64,000 nt of DNA from Arctopsyche grandis (GCF_051622035.1 NC_135356.1:20449685-20513684); one strand, 5' to 3'. Shown: positions 23,156 through 36,480, numbered from the stretch's first letter. Numbers and translations: made by a program. The notes: generated from the sequence alone by a model not told the origin.

Positions 23156-23564
23156 TAAATATATATGCATACATACATACATATATGTTTGTACATAATT
23201 CAGAGGCAAGATGGTTAATATTGCGATAGTTTTTGTACTTAAAATTATTTCATGCATCGACCGTTGCAGTTAAATATCACTTGTTCGCTTTGTAACATTT
23301 GTAGATATATTAATTTTAACAGTACAATGAATATATTATATAAACAATTCTACATAATTAGTGTAAGCGTTTATTGATAATTTGCTTAATGGCATTATAT
23401 AGGATTGCCATTTGATTGATATTTTAAAAACTATCAGCTGGAATCTAACATTCAGAATAATATGAAAAGGTAAGAAGAGAACATACATCTGTACTTTTGA
23501 CTTGGAATATATTATACTTTCCAGTCATTGTGTACATCGTGAATTAGCATACTGCCCGTAGACT

Positions 23565-23633
<69 letters not shown>

Positions 23634-25773
23634 TGCATTATGATTAATATAATCGGCGTTTTGTTTTTGGGCAGAGATGCACAGACTTTTTATTATTATT
23701 GTATTAAAATATGTTTGCAAGGCGATAAAATTTTACGTAGCCTTGCGTTATTTAATGAAATTTTTTTATTCATTTTTTGATTGTCTAGGAATACAATGTT
23801 GGTGTCTGTGCACCCAAGTTACCATAAATGTACAAGTGTTCGATTGCTTTTAGAATAAAGTTCACATTAGAATTTTGGTCTCGTCTTGGTGAAACTGTAT
23901 TTATTGTACAAACACTGTCTTTATCTCATGTTGGCGTATTTTTAGTTTCCATCAATTTAATATTTTTTATAACTATGAGATATTAATATACATAGTTTTA
24001 ATACACGTTTTTAATGCAACACTTGTAAAATATGCCTCATTGAAATAAAAACATTATATTGTATACAGATGTAATACTATTTTAAATATGGTTGCAATTG
24101 CTAAATTTTAAATGTATGTACAATATTTTAATTGATTTATATACTTTTTATGTATGGAGATGAATGTATTTGATATATATGGAGATGAATGTATTTGTTA
24201 TTAAATAATTACATTTGTATATCAGGGATGGGATAATGTTACCGATCGTTCTGTTAAATTACGTTATAAATACTATTGTCTTAAAAAAATCTAAATATAC
24301 ATCTTTGGTTCATGTTTTTTAAAAGTTAAATGTTAAAAAATTTCTAACCTGAATTGTAACATTCAAACATGAAACATTTATAAATCATAAAATTATTCTT
24401 ATATACAGTTTTCATATTAATACGTAATATTTTTCATTCCTGATATATAAATGTTTTATTTACATATAATATAATCATTTAAATATGATTTCTGACTTGC
24501 ATGCATAGTTATTTAGTTCCCCATCGATTATAAATATTTTTTCCAACATACAACTAACGTCTAGTCACTAACCATTGTTTCGCACATAATTTTATGTAAA
24601 TATGTATTTTTTTTTGGTATTTTTTATTTTATTATTTAATAAATACATAGTTCTTGTACTTACGCAGCAAATAATACATATGCTATAAAACAAATTTTAA
24701 TTACTTTTAAAATTTTAATGCGTATGATTTTTTAATGGTGTTTTTACTATCACATATGGATTTTTTTTAGTAAAATATGTTAGTGTGCCATTAAAAACGG
24801 TTGCCGTATTGCTCAGTGTTGATTTGATTGTTGAATAAATTTATATTGATATTCAAGTGCTGGTAAAGCAGCGAACCAATTTTATTGCATTAGAGTTCAA
24901 ACAAGAAAAAGTCTTATTGTTCTTTGTTTTTATTGTGTAAAATTGAAAAATAATACATTATGAAATAATCAACAAGTATGATATAAGTGTGATTTTTATT
25001 TTTTTAATATTATTGTAATTTAAATTTGTTTCATATACGTATAATGACCGAATATTGTATATACCTATGTAGATGCAAACATCTAATATTTAGAATTGGA
25101 TATGATATATACATATGTACATATGTATATACCAATGTATATTAAAAAACTTGATTGATCTATCACAGCACCTCTATTGATTTGTATGATGATAATCTAT
25201 CGAGATATTTTCACGTGAAAATAATTGTTGTGTTTTATTACACTAAACAATTATTTTATTATATTTGAATAACTATTATTATAATTATTGACGCTTATAC
25301 AATTTTATAACTGCTTTGAACTATTAGCTTTGGAGAATTTTTTTTCAATTAGAATATTTAGTGCAAAGTACATATTACTTTTTTTTCAACGCCTTTAACC
25401 ATCTCAGAATAGTGACTTAATTTTGTGCGTTAAGTCTCAGTCTGCTTCTTTTCTAATTCCTGTGGTTTTTCATTTCTTCAGTACGTTCGTTGCTATTTAA
25501 TTATTTACTTTTTTTTTGTAGACCATTCTTATGATTATACATAACTCGATGTTTTATCTTTTACACTGAAGATGATTTATCTCATGGACTTAATATGGAT
25601 TCATTTAGATGACCAGTTGTCGAACTTCGACATTTACTTTAGTTACGTTTTACTTGAGAATACCACAATTGGTTTGCTTACTCGCTTTTCAATGAATACA
25701 TTTCAGAACCGAATCATTAAATTCTCTTTCCATACAAATACAATATTTAACTGCGTTATACCATATTATAAGT
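22358..25773. other. Gene-free AT-rich DNA downstream of HSD17B10
   Basis: Holds the HSD17B10 3' untranslated region at its left edge, with AATAAA at 22615 and 22744. It also contains (TA)n microsatellites at about 23095-23150 and 23569-23616, the second followed by a run of T. A short local duplication with ATGGAGATGAATGTATTTG occurs at about 24155 and 24179. No protein or structured RNA was found. Confidence 0.55.
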
Positions 25774-25953
25774 GTTTAAGGTCTATTCATATTAGCACGG
25801 CACAGCCCTGCAACTGCACGTAACCAGCAAGTATGGAAAATATTCGCATTCATATGCATTATATATCTAGAATGTACCAAAGAATACTTTCTGTACTTGC
25901 TGGTTACGTGCTGTTGCCGGGGTGTGTTGTGCTAATATGAATAGATCTTGAAC
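25774..25953. mobile_element. MITE with about 55-bp inverted ends
   Basis: GTTTAAGGTCTATTCATATT at the left is matched, inverted, by GTTCAAGATCTATTCATATT at the right. The match continues through AGCAC, a variable patch and CACGTAACCAGCAAGTA. The 180-bp unit has a short AT-rich centre and no coding. The superfamily is unclear because the target duplication cannot be fixed. Confidence 0.65.
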
Positions 25954-27183
25954 AGTTTTCCTTCCGTTTTTACTAGCATATTTGTAATACTGACGATAAT
26001 ATATATTTTTTAATATAAACGCGTGATAAATCTAAAAAATATTAGTATAAAAGCTTAAGCGTATAACACAAACACTATCATGTTAACATAGACCGAATCC
26101 TCATCAAAAGCCAGTACATTTTTGCCGCACTCTAAATATTGCTTTGTGGGTTCTGTCAATTTTTTTTTTAAATATACGGCAGTTATCTATTAATAAGTAA
26201 ACTCATTTTTAAAAATGTTTAATTTACGTTAGTTATATGATTTAAAAGGCAAATTTTTAATTGATTCTATTTAAAAATAAATAATCAATAGGAGGCAAAA
26301 ACATCATTTATGCATATTAACCAATTTTTTCTTTAAAATTGACTGATTGTTTGCCATGATAAAAGATAATCTTATCAACTATGTATAGAGTATGCTATTT
26401 TTTATTTATAAATTTTAAAAGTTTGATAGTTGAATAAAAAATTAATTTTTCATTGTACATTCTAGTATTCCAAAGCAATGACGAAAACGAGAGACTGCAT
26501 TATCATATCAACCATACGCTCTCAAGTTTTCTGCGTTCTAGAGTTTAGTACATAAATACATATGTGTATATGCTATAATTTGTGACATCAATTTATGTAC
26601 TATAAAATTACAAGAATTAGATCATCGAAAGTGTATGTATGTGCAAAAATAAGTAGACCGAAGTTTTGCCAAAATTACATACCTATACATATATACAAAT
26701 TTGTCTCAAAAAAGAAATTATATTACAATACCAAAACTTCACACTCGACAAAGTCAGCCAATCATAACAATAAGTATGTAGATGCAAATAGTTTTTCCAA
26801 ATATAAACGAATTCATCTTTTCTACATCTATAAATGCACTAGTTAATTCGTATTACATAAAAATATAAATATCAGTAGTGTATATAGTAAAATATAATCG
26901 ACTAGGCGAAGTAAAATAAACTACGTATGTACATTGATAAAGTAAAAAAATGTATTATAGGTTATAAATACGTTTGAGTGTGGACATGTCAAAATATATT
27001 AAATAATTAAATTATTTGTATATGGAGTTTTAATAGCAATGGTTTGACAGGATGTTGAGGTCCTTGTTCCGTATAGTGGTCTTCAAGTTCCAGATTGTCG
27101 CGACTGGAAGATTTTATAACGAGAAAGTGTACATACAGTTCACTCAGTAAAATAAATTTACCATGACAGATATTGAATCATTT
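25954..27183. other. AT-rich intergenic DNA
   Basis: No gene, RNA or element boundary was identified. The small open frame at 26595-26846 is AT-biased and lacks any recognisable motif. Confidence 0.5.
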
Positions 27184-27191
27184 GAAATATG

Positions 27192-27678
27192 CAGTAACGT
27201 CGCTAGGCCCGTACGGGGAATACAGTGCACCGGGTGACGCCATTTTTGAGATGACGGTCGTCGTTGTATGACGATCCTCGAGCGGCTACACGTCTCATTG
27301 AAACTTCTGTATATATACAGCTTTCTGTATATATATACAGCTTTTTGTATGTATAAATTTTTCTGTAAATATACAGCTTTCTGTATGTATACAGCTTTCC
27401 GTATTTATACAGCTACCCCGAAATCCGTCTGGTGTAGCTATATATAGCATCAAATATGAGCCATAATTAGCTCTTGTTGGAATTCCTGAGAAATCAGTGT
27501 ATGTACCTAAAGGTAAGAAGGTTAACTGATTCAGTCATACGAAGATGCAATCCAGAAGCAACGTTGGAACTTGCTTCTTTTTTGGCGCTTCTTTCTCGTA
27601 AGTCATAACAATTAACAAATATTAATAATTAATAAAAAAAACATTTTTTAGGTGACACCACACCTAGCGACGCCACTG
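27192..27678. mobile_element. hAT-type non-autonomous element
   Basis: The left end reads CAGTAACGTCGCTAGGCCCG and the inverted right end CAGTGGCGTCGCTAGGTGTG, typical of hAT termini starting CAGTG. The 8-bp flanks GAAATATG (27184-27191) and AAAATATG (27679-27686) agree at 7 of 8 positions, matching the 8-bp target duplication of hAT elements. The interior holds a small palindromic minisatellite at 27300-27415 built on TACAGCTTTCTGTAT. No transposase coding remains. Confidence 0.75.
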
Positions 27679-27686
27679 AAAATATG

Positions 27687-29398
27687 TACGTTTGAAGTCC
27701 ATATAAACGCAATTGATTTATACATATTCAATATCAATATTATATATGGATGTAGTCTTGCTTACCAAAATTAATTACCCAAATAACTTTCGTACATAAA
27801 TATACATGTGTATGAATGTACACATAAGCAAGATTTGACTAAATTTAAATGAGAGCGGGTATCCACACTGTCATTTAAATTTTTTATTGAAGTTGTGGAT
27901 TCGAAAGTTTACTCAAGAGCTGATTCCATTAGATAACAATTACATCCATATATTATAAATATGTACATATATTGGTAAATTTAAAGGCAACAATTTTTCA
28001 TTTATTATTTGTGAACAATATATATATACCTACTGTATTTTATTTTGTATATTTATATGTAGTATGTTTGTATGTATGTATGTATATGTAGATAAATTGC
28101 TTTTACATTTTGTTTTGAAAATTAATACAACTGCTTGCGACCTTTACAGCTTACATTTTAGAGTAAATTTCAGCAGAGCTTTAGCATTGCAATGTATTAC
28201 AAACTACTGTAAAAATGTGGTGTATATAAATACATTGTATGACGTATATATTGTCTGCTTTTTTTAAAAATAATTTGGTGAATGATCTTGTTGTAATGCA
28301 AAAGCTCTACTCACATTCACTGAACAACGTATCCATCATCGTAGCTTTCTCGCGACATCACCAAAATCTGAATCGTTCTACATAATACTGACTATAGTTA
28401 ATCTGCGCGTGTGTATATTTATGTAGTGTAGGCCTTGTTTGGAAACGTGGTGTGCGAGTCCGGGCCTGGATGCGTGCAAAAAGCGCGCATTGTCGTCTTC
28501 GCGAAAATTCACTGTAAAAACAAAATTATTTCGGACTTTCAATCCTCAAACGGTGCAGTTTAAATGTGTACAAGAGTCTCCAACAGTCCAGAGTTGGGAT
28601 GCGTCTAATGGGATGCGTCGAAAATCACGATTTTCAGAATCACACAAGTTGAAATACTATGTTGAATATCTATGTCAAAATCAATAGATTCTTTCGATTT
28701 TATGTACGATTTTAAGTCAACACTAACGTCATCTTTTTGATTGTCTTAAATTATGTTAAAATTATGTTCTCAATTTTTGCCCTCTGATAATTATTTTATT
28801 ACACTAAAAGAGTGTTGTAATAATATTATACATTTAAAAATATGTAAAAAGAAAAATATATTTACGTAAAAACTATCCGTTGAATGTCGACGGGTAAAAC
28901 ATTAACATATTACATTGAACACAAAAGAAAAGGCGAACATATCTTTAATCGGAAAACTCTAATTATCGAAAGATGTTTTTTTACTTATACTTATCTATAT
29001 ATAGTATATACATACATATGTGTAAGGCAACAAATAGTACCATTTTCATCCTACTCAATCTTCGGCAGTTTCCTTTAACAGAATACGAATTTTTATTTTA
29101 TTTTTCATATTGGCTGATAGTTACATATCAGGTATTTTAGTTTTCAGATCTTTCAATATCGAAGCTTTAATTCCGGGACTTCATTTCTAAACTGCACTGC
29201 ATCGTGTAGCGTGTAGTTGAAGTGATCTGTAACTGAAGTTATAAAAGGTGATAAATTCATCATAAATGATTTTCTATAATCAGTACGGTTCACGGAAGAA
29301 TACACCCAAATGCACACAATAGTGACGCAGTCTCGAGAAATCCCAATTTCCAAAGGCGCCCAAGAAGAACACACGCAATTGAATTCTACAAAAAAAGG
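27687..29398. other. Intergenic, no supported gene
   Basis: An 82-codon open frame at 28439-28687 lies in a locally GC-richer patch but shows no recognisable domain. The stretch TTATTACACTAAAAGAGTGT at about 28795 forms a small hairpin. Otherwise AT-rich DNA with TATGTATG runs. Confidence 0.5.
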
Positions 29399-29406
29399 GT
29401 CAGCAC

Positions 29407-29935
29407 TAGTGGAGGCTCGTCTACGTATGTATATGGGCTGCGGGCTGCAGTACTTCCAGTATAGTAAATGACATGATACTTTTGTCGTTCATATGGTCTG
29501 CGGGGCTGCAGCCTACTCAAAGCCCGCTTTAAAGGTCAAGGAATTTGATCTTTAAGCCCTCAACATGAGGCCACCACCCCCCCAACGAATACAGTCTAAG
29601 AGACCCTTTCGTCGGAGAACGAGACGGTTGTTCATGAATATCGCACAATAACAACCGCACATCACTGCTATAATAAAAAAAACTACACTGTACATAACCA
29701 ATTACAAAATAAACAACAACGCATGAACTCATAAAGCGTATATGCATTAGGAATTAATACCTGAAATGTGCCGTGCGAACGCACGCACACCTCAAGTAAA
29801 CATACATGTCGTCCTACTAGTTTAGTACATATATGTACATGCTATTTTTGTTTGCTCATCGGTATGATCAAAGAGCTACTACAGCCCGATTCATATCTGC
29901 AGCCCCCCAATGGTAATTCTCCTTAGCCGCCACTG
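29407..29935. mobile_element. Non-autonomous hAT, relative of the 60.1-62.0 kb element
   Basis: The right end, inverted, reads CAGTGGCGGCTAAGGAG and the left TAGTGGAGGCTCGTC; both inner flanks carry GGGCTGCAG motifs. The 8-bp sequence GTCAGCAC occurs directly outside both ends (29399-29406 and 29936-29943), a perfect hAT target duplication. The ends and the GGCTGCAG subterminal motifs match the larger element at 60131-62008, so this 529-bp unit is probably a deletion derivative mobilised by that family's transposase. It has no coding capacity. Confidence 0.85.
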
Positions 29936-29989
29936 GTCAGCACCCTTGGATAGCATATGAATACCCATTGACGCTTTTTTGTGGAATTC

Positions 29990-30330
29990 TATTGCGTTAG
30001 TTCTCCTTGATGCTTAGAATCTCCTGGACAGCGAGAAGAACCAATGTCTCCATCCTGCAGGAGCAGAGGGTTGGTGATAGCTATCTACCATATCCCTTAG
30101 GCGTATCCTCCAGTTGTTTAGACACATCGAGAGGTGAGACCAGGACAGCCTGGAAAAAATTGTTCCTGGAAGCGTTGAGGCAAACGGAAGAAGAGGACGA
30201 TCCCCAATAAGATGAAATTACCAGGTCAGAGTTGCTACTGGGAAAACGGTTGTGTTTCGGGGGTGTCGAGAGGGCTGGAGGACCATGAAATTAGAATTCG
30301 CGACCTTCAGACATGAATAAAGCGACTGGA
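29990..30330 (+). pseudogene. LINE reverse-transcriptase C-terminal scrap
   Basis: The reading MLRISWTARRTNVSILQEQRV resembles the thumb/C-terminal region of insect non-LTR endonuclease-reverse transcriptases. A frame change then leads to a segment reading VEANGRRGRSPIRW and QVRVATG, also characteristic of that region. Frames are disrupted at least twice. The sequence differs from the 48.0-48.6 kb fragment beyond the shared MLRISW..RRTN motif, so it likely belongs to another LINE family. No poly(A) or tail is apparent. Confidence 0.65.
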
Positions 30331-31012
30331 AAGCAGTTCTTCTTGAGCACCTTTGAAGGTTTGGATGTCTTGAGAGTGCGGCATTCTTTGGTGCATTTAT
30401 TCGATCACCAATCTGCATTTTTATGAAAAATTACCGATGATTGAGTTTTGAACGGAAAATGGAATTACTATATTATGCAGGAATCTCATTGCATGATTTG
30501 TCGGACCGATTCGAAAATTTAGAATAATAAATTCTTTAATTTTAATATTGCATTTCGCGCTCAGTCTAGGAAATCGGATGGTGTGACTCCTGCATTACTT
30601 AAATTATTCCACAGTTGGAAAGTGTGAATGATACATTAAAAGCGCTTTCGTACATCAGAGGACTAGAATATATTTGAGAACGTTTAAACTGAATTTCATG
30701 CTCGACTCACGTTGTTGACTTTGGCTACCATACAATCATACGAGATTTTTAAAAAAGCATCTTTTCATTTTGACTTTGACACGTACTATTGATATATACA
30801 TACATATATCTAGCAACTCGTCAGCTATACATATTTGTAAATTTGAAGGTTCGCCATTTTTGTCACACCCCGGTGTATATACGTGGATTGATTGTGATGA
30901 AGAAGCAAGCGTTCAAAATCGAATGGCACTCTTCGCAAAGGACGACAATGTTGGTGGGCGGTTGTCCGCGCGGAGCTCAGAAGCGGCGGGCGGGCTCGGC
31001 CAGCAGCCGACT
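30331..31012. other. Region downstream of DopEcR
   Basis: Should contain the DopEcR 3' untranslated sequence (minus strand). I do not see a clearly placed poly(A) signal close to the stop codon. GC content rises toward 31000. No other gene is supported. Confidence 0.45.
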
Positions 31013-34000
31013 TCAGTCATCCTCGAGACCAGCTAGATCAGCATGTGCTCTGGCACGAGCTTTACTCCTGCAGCAGACCGTCAGACAGAGGAGCCTGAGT
31101 GCCAGTCTGAACTGGGGGCTGAGAGTTATCAGGATCACCACTTTCCAGAACGAGTTGAGGATCCCGGCCCAGACCGCGGCGAAGTGGAGCATAGGATTTT
31201 TGATCTCGGCGCCAGCCCAGAATTCGTAAAGTCTCACGCAAGCGTATGGTGCCCAGCTGATCCAAAAGGTGGCGACCAGCGCAAAACTCGCGATGTGACT
31301 AGGATTCGACAGGTTCTCGGCCAATGCGGTGGCGTACTCCTTGTCATGGACTGGTGCTCCACTGCGCACGCGTCTCATCATCGAAAATATGTACAGGTAG
31401 TTGTGTACGATGGAGATGACGCTGGGACCGAGCACCAATATGGCGAGCGTCACCGAGTACGCTGCCATGTTGCCCCAGTCGAGCATACATATGTGTGATT
31501 CGGGGTTGAACACTGCTTTGTTGAAGCCCAGGAGTGGTGGGCAGCAGAGCATCGCTGCAGATACCCACGTGAACACCATCCAGCATTGGCAGCGGGTCCT
31601 TGTTTGCACCTGTAGAAAAACAGCATCATTAGCTAAAAACAGTGCGGTCGTCTAGCGGTTTCCGGAAGTTCTTAGTCCAAAGTTTAAAATTCCCAGAAAG
31701 CCACAGCGTGGCTTTCTGGGCACTGGTTAAGCGATTGTTGAGTAGTGAGTTCACGAGTTCATAATCGATTACGAGTACGTCTATCGCTGCTGGTAGAACC
31801 TGGATGTTTATTAACCCTTTGAATGCTGACCAACGCCGATCGCCGTTTTGCCAACAAATTCATAGGCCTGATAAACGCCGACAGGCGTTGAATTTTGAGC
31901 ATGTACAAAGTAAACAAGAAAACTACCCGTTAAGCCTTTCCAGGTAGCATTGAAAAAAAAAATGCATTAAACATGGGTCGAGTAATCCAGGTCTACCTCA
32001 CGGGACCGAAAATGAAAAGCCCGAAAAAGCAAATATCGGAAGGCAAAGATCGAAAATCGAAAGATCTTAAGTCGAAAGATAAAAAAAGGGTACATGGTAA
32101 ACAGTAGTATGTACATATATATAATATATATGAGTGGCATGCGGTGAAATTATCTCTCTTTTTGTCACACAGCCTTGTTTAATGTGCGCGCGCAGGATAT
32201 GGGAGGAAAAGCCTGTTCCTCTTGTTCCTGTTGTATCCTGCTCGCGCAAATTAAGGGAGGATGTACAACGGGAGAGAGAGTTTTACCGCACGCCACTGAT
32301 ATACATATGTATATACTAACCGTTTTTCATATGTATGCATGGTAAACGAACATTTTCGACTTTTTAATATTCGGTGCGGTGACGGTCACCCGTGTCATTC
32401 ATTTGTTTACGTTTATTAAGACCTTTATTTACACCGGAATTTCTGAATTTATAACCATATCAGAATTTCCCGATGGAAATCCCTAACTGCTGAGTATTTT
32501 AGATTGTGGCTTTGCATTTAGATTGTGAGCATTAAATTTTAACAACAATAAAGAAGATGAAACTAGTTTTGGATAAAATACATTTATTAGACTTATTTTG
32601 TTTATTTTATATTGTTGCAAGATATATTAGAGAGTTTAAACACATCCTTACAAAACTCGAAATCTAACTTGATTGTTGGGACGATTCATATATGTACATA
32701 TGTATGTAAATCGGCATTTCCTCCCTCTCGCAAATTTGGCTAGTCTGAATTTGCAGATTGTTGTAAGCATTATATACTTGCGTTTTATTTTAAAAATATT
32801 GTTGTTTCTACATTGGGTTTGTGGGATCTGGGTCACTGCCTCGAAAGAGACTTGAACAAAAGTCGAAAGTTATAAAAATCGCGAAAAAATTTCGATCTTT
32901 CGACTTTCGATGCAGTGACGGCTACCGAATAATAACAACAAACAACAACAATCGCCGTAATCGTAACTGAAGTCGGAACCGGAATAGGAATCGGTTATAT
33001 ATGTATATTATATTATCAATTTGTATGTACGCGGTTACCCAGTGTCGGCTTATAGCATAAATGAAGAAAAAATAACTTTACATTAAGTCCTCTACTTACG
33101 CGGTTAATTCGTTCCGAAATTTTCAGTGTAAGTCGAAAACCGCGTAAGTCGAGAAATTCTTTAATTCGATATATTTGATGTGTGAACTGTATGTATGTAT
33201 GTATTAATATTTTTGTATCAAGGGACAATAAGAGTAAGTGTATTAATCTTCATGAAAGTAACATTTATTTGGTAATCGACATTGCTGAAATCTTACTGAT
33301 CATGGCGAACTTGAAGATCGAGTACATAAAAGTGGAAGTGGTCGCGTTGCCATGGTTATTTAGTGCTAAATATATTTTTTTCCCTATATGTCAACTGCAC
33401 GTGCCAATAACGGTGGAAATCGGCGGATTTTTTTTATAAATTCTCATCCATTCGCGTAAGTCGAGGACTTACTGTATTAATAAAGTTTTGCTTGCCAGAA
33501 ATGTGTTTTGATGGTAATGTAATATTTTTGAGAGAATATCTCTTGAGATCTTGAGAAAATTGTAAAATTCTCAAATGGCGTTTGTGGAGAATTATTACAA
33601 AGAGAAGTGATCGTGCAAAGCTATTATTCTCGCGTGGAATTCGCAATATATGAATACCTTTAATGAAAAATATGAAATAAAATAAATTCCACATTATCTG
33701 AATAAAATTTTTACGGATTTCTTTTCTTATATTAAATTCTTTTGACGTTTGATGGAGGGGTGAGAGACTCTCACTCACACCCCTCTCCTCTGTCATAGTA
33801 ATTTCCAAGAAAAATTAAAATAAATATTATGCTAAAAACTTTTCTCTTCTGGTACGATTTTGTATGGTTTCTACGACAAGTTTGTTTGACATACATATAA
33901 TGTTTGACTTTTAGATAGATTAAACTTTAGGTCGATGCTAAAATGTGTTCTCTGGGCTAGAAGCGTTGATACATACAATACATCTCAAGATTTTGTGGAA

Positions 34001-34553
34001 TTAAGGCAAAATTTAATACTAACCGTTTCATAGCGAAGAGGTTTCCTCACTGCCAGATATCTGTCAACGGATATCCACATGAATGTGTATACGGAAACTG
34101 CCCATAGGGTCACCTCTAGATATCCAGTGAGTCTACATGTTAGGTCACCGTAAGGCCAATGGCCAACTATTGCTGGGTACGCAGATAGAGGCACCACAAG
34201 AAGTCCACATAGCAGATCAGCCGCAGCCAATGATAGCAAATAGTAGTCGATTACTTCGTTTCCCAAACCTGAACAGACATAATGTTACCACACTGATACA
34301 ACAAAACTAAGATCGCCAGTTAATTATTATTCGAATCGCGCTGCGCTATTAGCCATAACATACATAACACCTCGCACATAGTCAACTATGGTAAAAATCG
34401 CATATGCAATAATATATTACCTCTAAAATTGAGGTACGATGCGATGATGAGGAGATTGGCGATGACTATACCAGCTCCTGTAACGCAGATGAAAGCCGTC
34501 TGTGACAATATTTCGGGAGAGTAAAGTGCCTCACCCGTCTCTGCAGTAGCCAT
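31013..34553 (-). CDS. DopEcR: Dopamine/ecdysteroid receptor, class A GPCR
   Basis: Three coding exons on the minus strand: 34553-34421, 34268-34024 and 31609-31013, with GT..AG introns and consistent phases, giving 324 residues. Seven hydrophobic helices are present. Landmarks are D62 in helix 2, C89 and C167 for the extracellular disulfide, DRY at 113-115, FWISWAP in helix 6, and helix 7 with NSFWK in place of the usual NPxxY. The segment DKEYATALAENLSNPSH before helix 6 and the LCLTVCCRSK tail fit insect DopEcR, a receptor for dopamine and ecdysone acting through cAMP and MAP-kinase in neurons. The vertebrate GPR52/GPR21 group is the nearest relative. An acceptor-like CTTCAG directly precedes the ATG, so a 5' untranslated exon probably lies further right. 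The 2.4-kb second intron carries MITEs. All exons are intact. Confidence 0.88.
31987..32393. mobile_element. Element with CACCGAAA-type imperfect inverted ends
   Basis: The left end (GGTCTACCTCACGGGACCGA) and the inverted right end (GGGTGACCGTCACCGCACCG) are similar over about 40 bp. The body has CGAAAATCGAAAGATCTTAA. A related left half occurs at 38062-38205 and a related right half at about 41385-41425. Another end-like copy at 32880-32926 (inverted: CGGTAGCCGTCACTGCATCG) could be the true right edge, making the element longer. A small MITE (32132-32298) is nested in it. It lies in DopEcR intron 2. Confidence 0.5.
32132..32298. mobile_element. Small CAGTGGCRTGCGG MITE, copy 1
   Basis: The left end reads GAGTGGCATGCGGTGAAATT and the inverted right end CAGTGGCGTGCGGTAAAACT, followed on both sides by CTCTC runs. 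The middle contains AGGATATGGGAGGAAAAGCC. The copy at 39588-39748 is closely similar and flanked by the same kind of TA repeats. It is 167 bp and non-coding; the CAGTG termini suggest hAT. Confidence 0.7.
33081..33474. mobile_element. Pogo/Tigger-like MITE in DopEcR intron 2
   Basis: The left end reads CATTAAGTCCTCTACTTACG and the inverted right end CAGTAAGTCCTCGACTTACG. TA lies directly outside both (33079-33080 and 33475-33476). A subterminal TAAGTCGA motif is repeated inside the left end. The termini and the TA target fit the pogo branch of Tc1/mariner. The 85-codon frame inside shows no transposase motif, so the unit is treated as non-autonomous. Confidence 0.75.
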
Positions 34554-36480
34554 CTGAAGTCAAGAATGACGAATTTAAATGATCAGTCAATGAATCCGGT
34601 GAAGTTTGTTTACGTCCCGACATCATAGTTTCAATTATAAACGGTTAAAGTATGTGTTTGTCACAAATTTTAATGTTGTTTTATTAATAAGCGTCGAGGG
34701 GGCCAAAATATCTTTAGCTACATATATATTATACATGTATATATAACTACATTTTTTGAAAAACAGAAAAACTATTAAGATAGCTCATGTTCCTAGTTTT
34801 ATTATATAGGACTTTGAACTGCCTATTAATATAATATTAAGTAAGTACTTATTGCACGAAAATACTTCGTTAAGCTGTTTCCTCATCATATTTGGTTCAC
34901 TTAGAAACTTGGGCGCATACTTCATTGGATATGACTAGTGACGTCACAACTTTATTAAATCAACTGTTTGGCTCATTAAGAACATTTTGACCAGTGGGTA
35001 CTATATAACTTAATTATGGATTAAAACTTAAGTCAACTGCCCAAATATGTACATGTATCGCAATGGCACTGGGTATAATGTAGAAGTTATGAAAAGTAAG
35101 AAGAGGTTAGTAAAAATGGGGTAATCTATGTATGTACATACATCCAAATTGGTAAAAATGAAAATGGAGACTCAAACCAATCTTCTTCTAAAAACGGGTT
35201 CAACAAATTTATATGAATTAAATTGGTCTTCAAAGTTTTCAGAATTTGTAGAATTGAAGAATAAATAAAATAAATTCAAATTGCGGAGGAATATCATTGT
35301 ATATTTTAGGGTAGAATCTAAAAAAGTTTCGAGACGCCTTGCATAATGTTTAAAAGCTTAATAAAAAAAAAGTTTTTAATATGTCGCAACCCAATTGAGA
35401 TCCCGTTTCGTACGTAATATTACGAAATGTCAACAGGTTTTCTTCAATATTACGTACGAAACATTGCAAAATGTTTCTCCATAGAAAAAAAAATACAAAT
35501 CTTTCAAATTGTCAGTCAAATTGACAAAATACTAAATTTTGTCGGACATTCTATATCAAACATATACATGTATGTACATATAATTTCAATAGATACTTCG
35601 TTACCTTACTTTGAAAAGGTTCCAAATTAAAAGTTAGAACCCTTTCAAAATAAGGTAACGACTTATTTTGAAGTGTAGAATATAAAATTATATCGTTACC
35701 ATTTTTTTAAAACCACATACATATGTAAATACCACAAAAATCGCAATTATCGCATTATATGCATGCGAAGACAGATAAAATTACAAATTACCTTTATTGC
35801 TTAATCTTTTCTGATTTGTGCATTTAAGCTAAGGTGTCACGGTGACTGTCCAACGTTCCAAAACTGCTGTTTTTGCGAAGCTTTTTTTCGTTTGATGCAT
35901 CTTTGCAACCTGAAACGTCAAATTTGTCGAATAACCTCGATAGTTTATTATATTAACCTGCCAACAAAATGATGGGAATGCGTCCATCGATCCGTTTACT
36001 CAACAAATACGAAAGCATTCGGTGTGTAAAAATCGATAATGAATGAATGTATGTATTAGCGATTCGACAAAAAGCTTCCGGGTTGAATTATTACGGGTAT
36101 TTCAGGTGCATCTTTGTGTCCCTTAGTTGTTTGTATGTATTTACATAGCGAATTAATAATTTATTTGATCTTTCAATTATTTCAAACTTAATTTAAGAGG
36201 ATTAATTTTAAATAATTTTTTTAAACGGATTAATTTTAACGGAATATATGTATGTATATTACTTATTTTGTTTTGATTTTTGAAATTGAGAATAGGTTTT
36301 GTTTTAGAATGATCAAACAAGTTATAATGGTGAAATTTTAATGTCTAAATCTCAAAACAAAAATTTGACCTATAAATCTCAAAAATACACTTTCATCATA
36401 ATTACGTTCTGTTGAAAGTCGTCGGTGGAATATGAGAAATTACGTATGCATTGTTTTCTTAAGAACTTGCATTATATTAC
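34554..36480. other. Upstream region of DopEcR, no coding exon seen
   Basis: Likely an intron between a 5' untranslated exon and the first coding exon of DopEcR. TTTCGTACGTAATATT at about 35406 has a perfect inverted partner at about 35447. A second hairpin sits at 35599-35660. No further gene content is recognisable. Confidence 0.45.
35599..35660. repeat. 24-bp-arm hairpin
   Basis: CGTTACCTTACTTTGAAAAG and four further bases pair with the end of the block (GAACCCTTTCAAAATAAGG, TAACG) with two mismatches, enclosing about 14 bases. It could be a tiny MITE or a structured transcript element. No coding. Confidence 0.6.

Noticed and set aside
28439-28687. 82-codon frame in a GC-richer patch
   Set aside because: No recognisable domain; one short frame in one species is not enough.
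31043-31498. Plus-strand open frame of 151 codons
   Set aside because: It lies antisense to the third DopEcR exon and has no recognisable motif; a shadow frame.
31810-31985. Possible piggyBac-like MITE starting TTAACCCTTTGAATGC
   Set aside because: The right side lacks an inverted CCCTTTG end next to TTAA; one terminus alone is insufficient.
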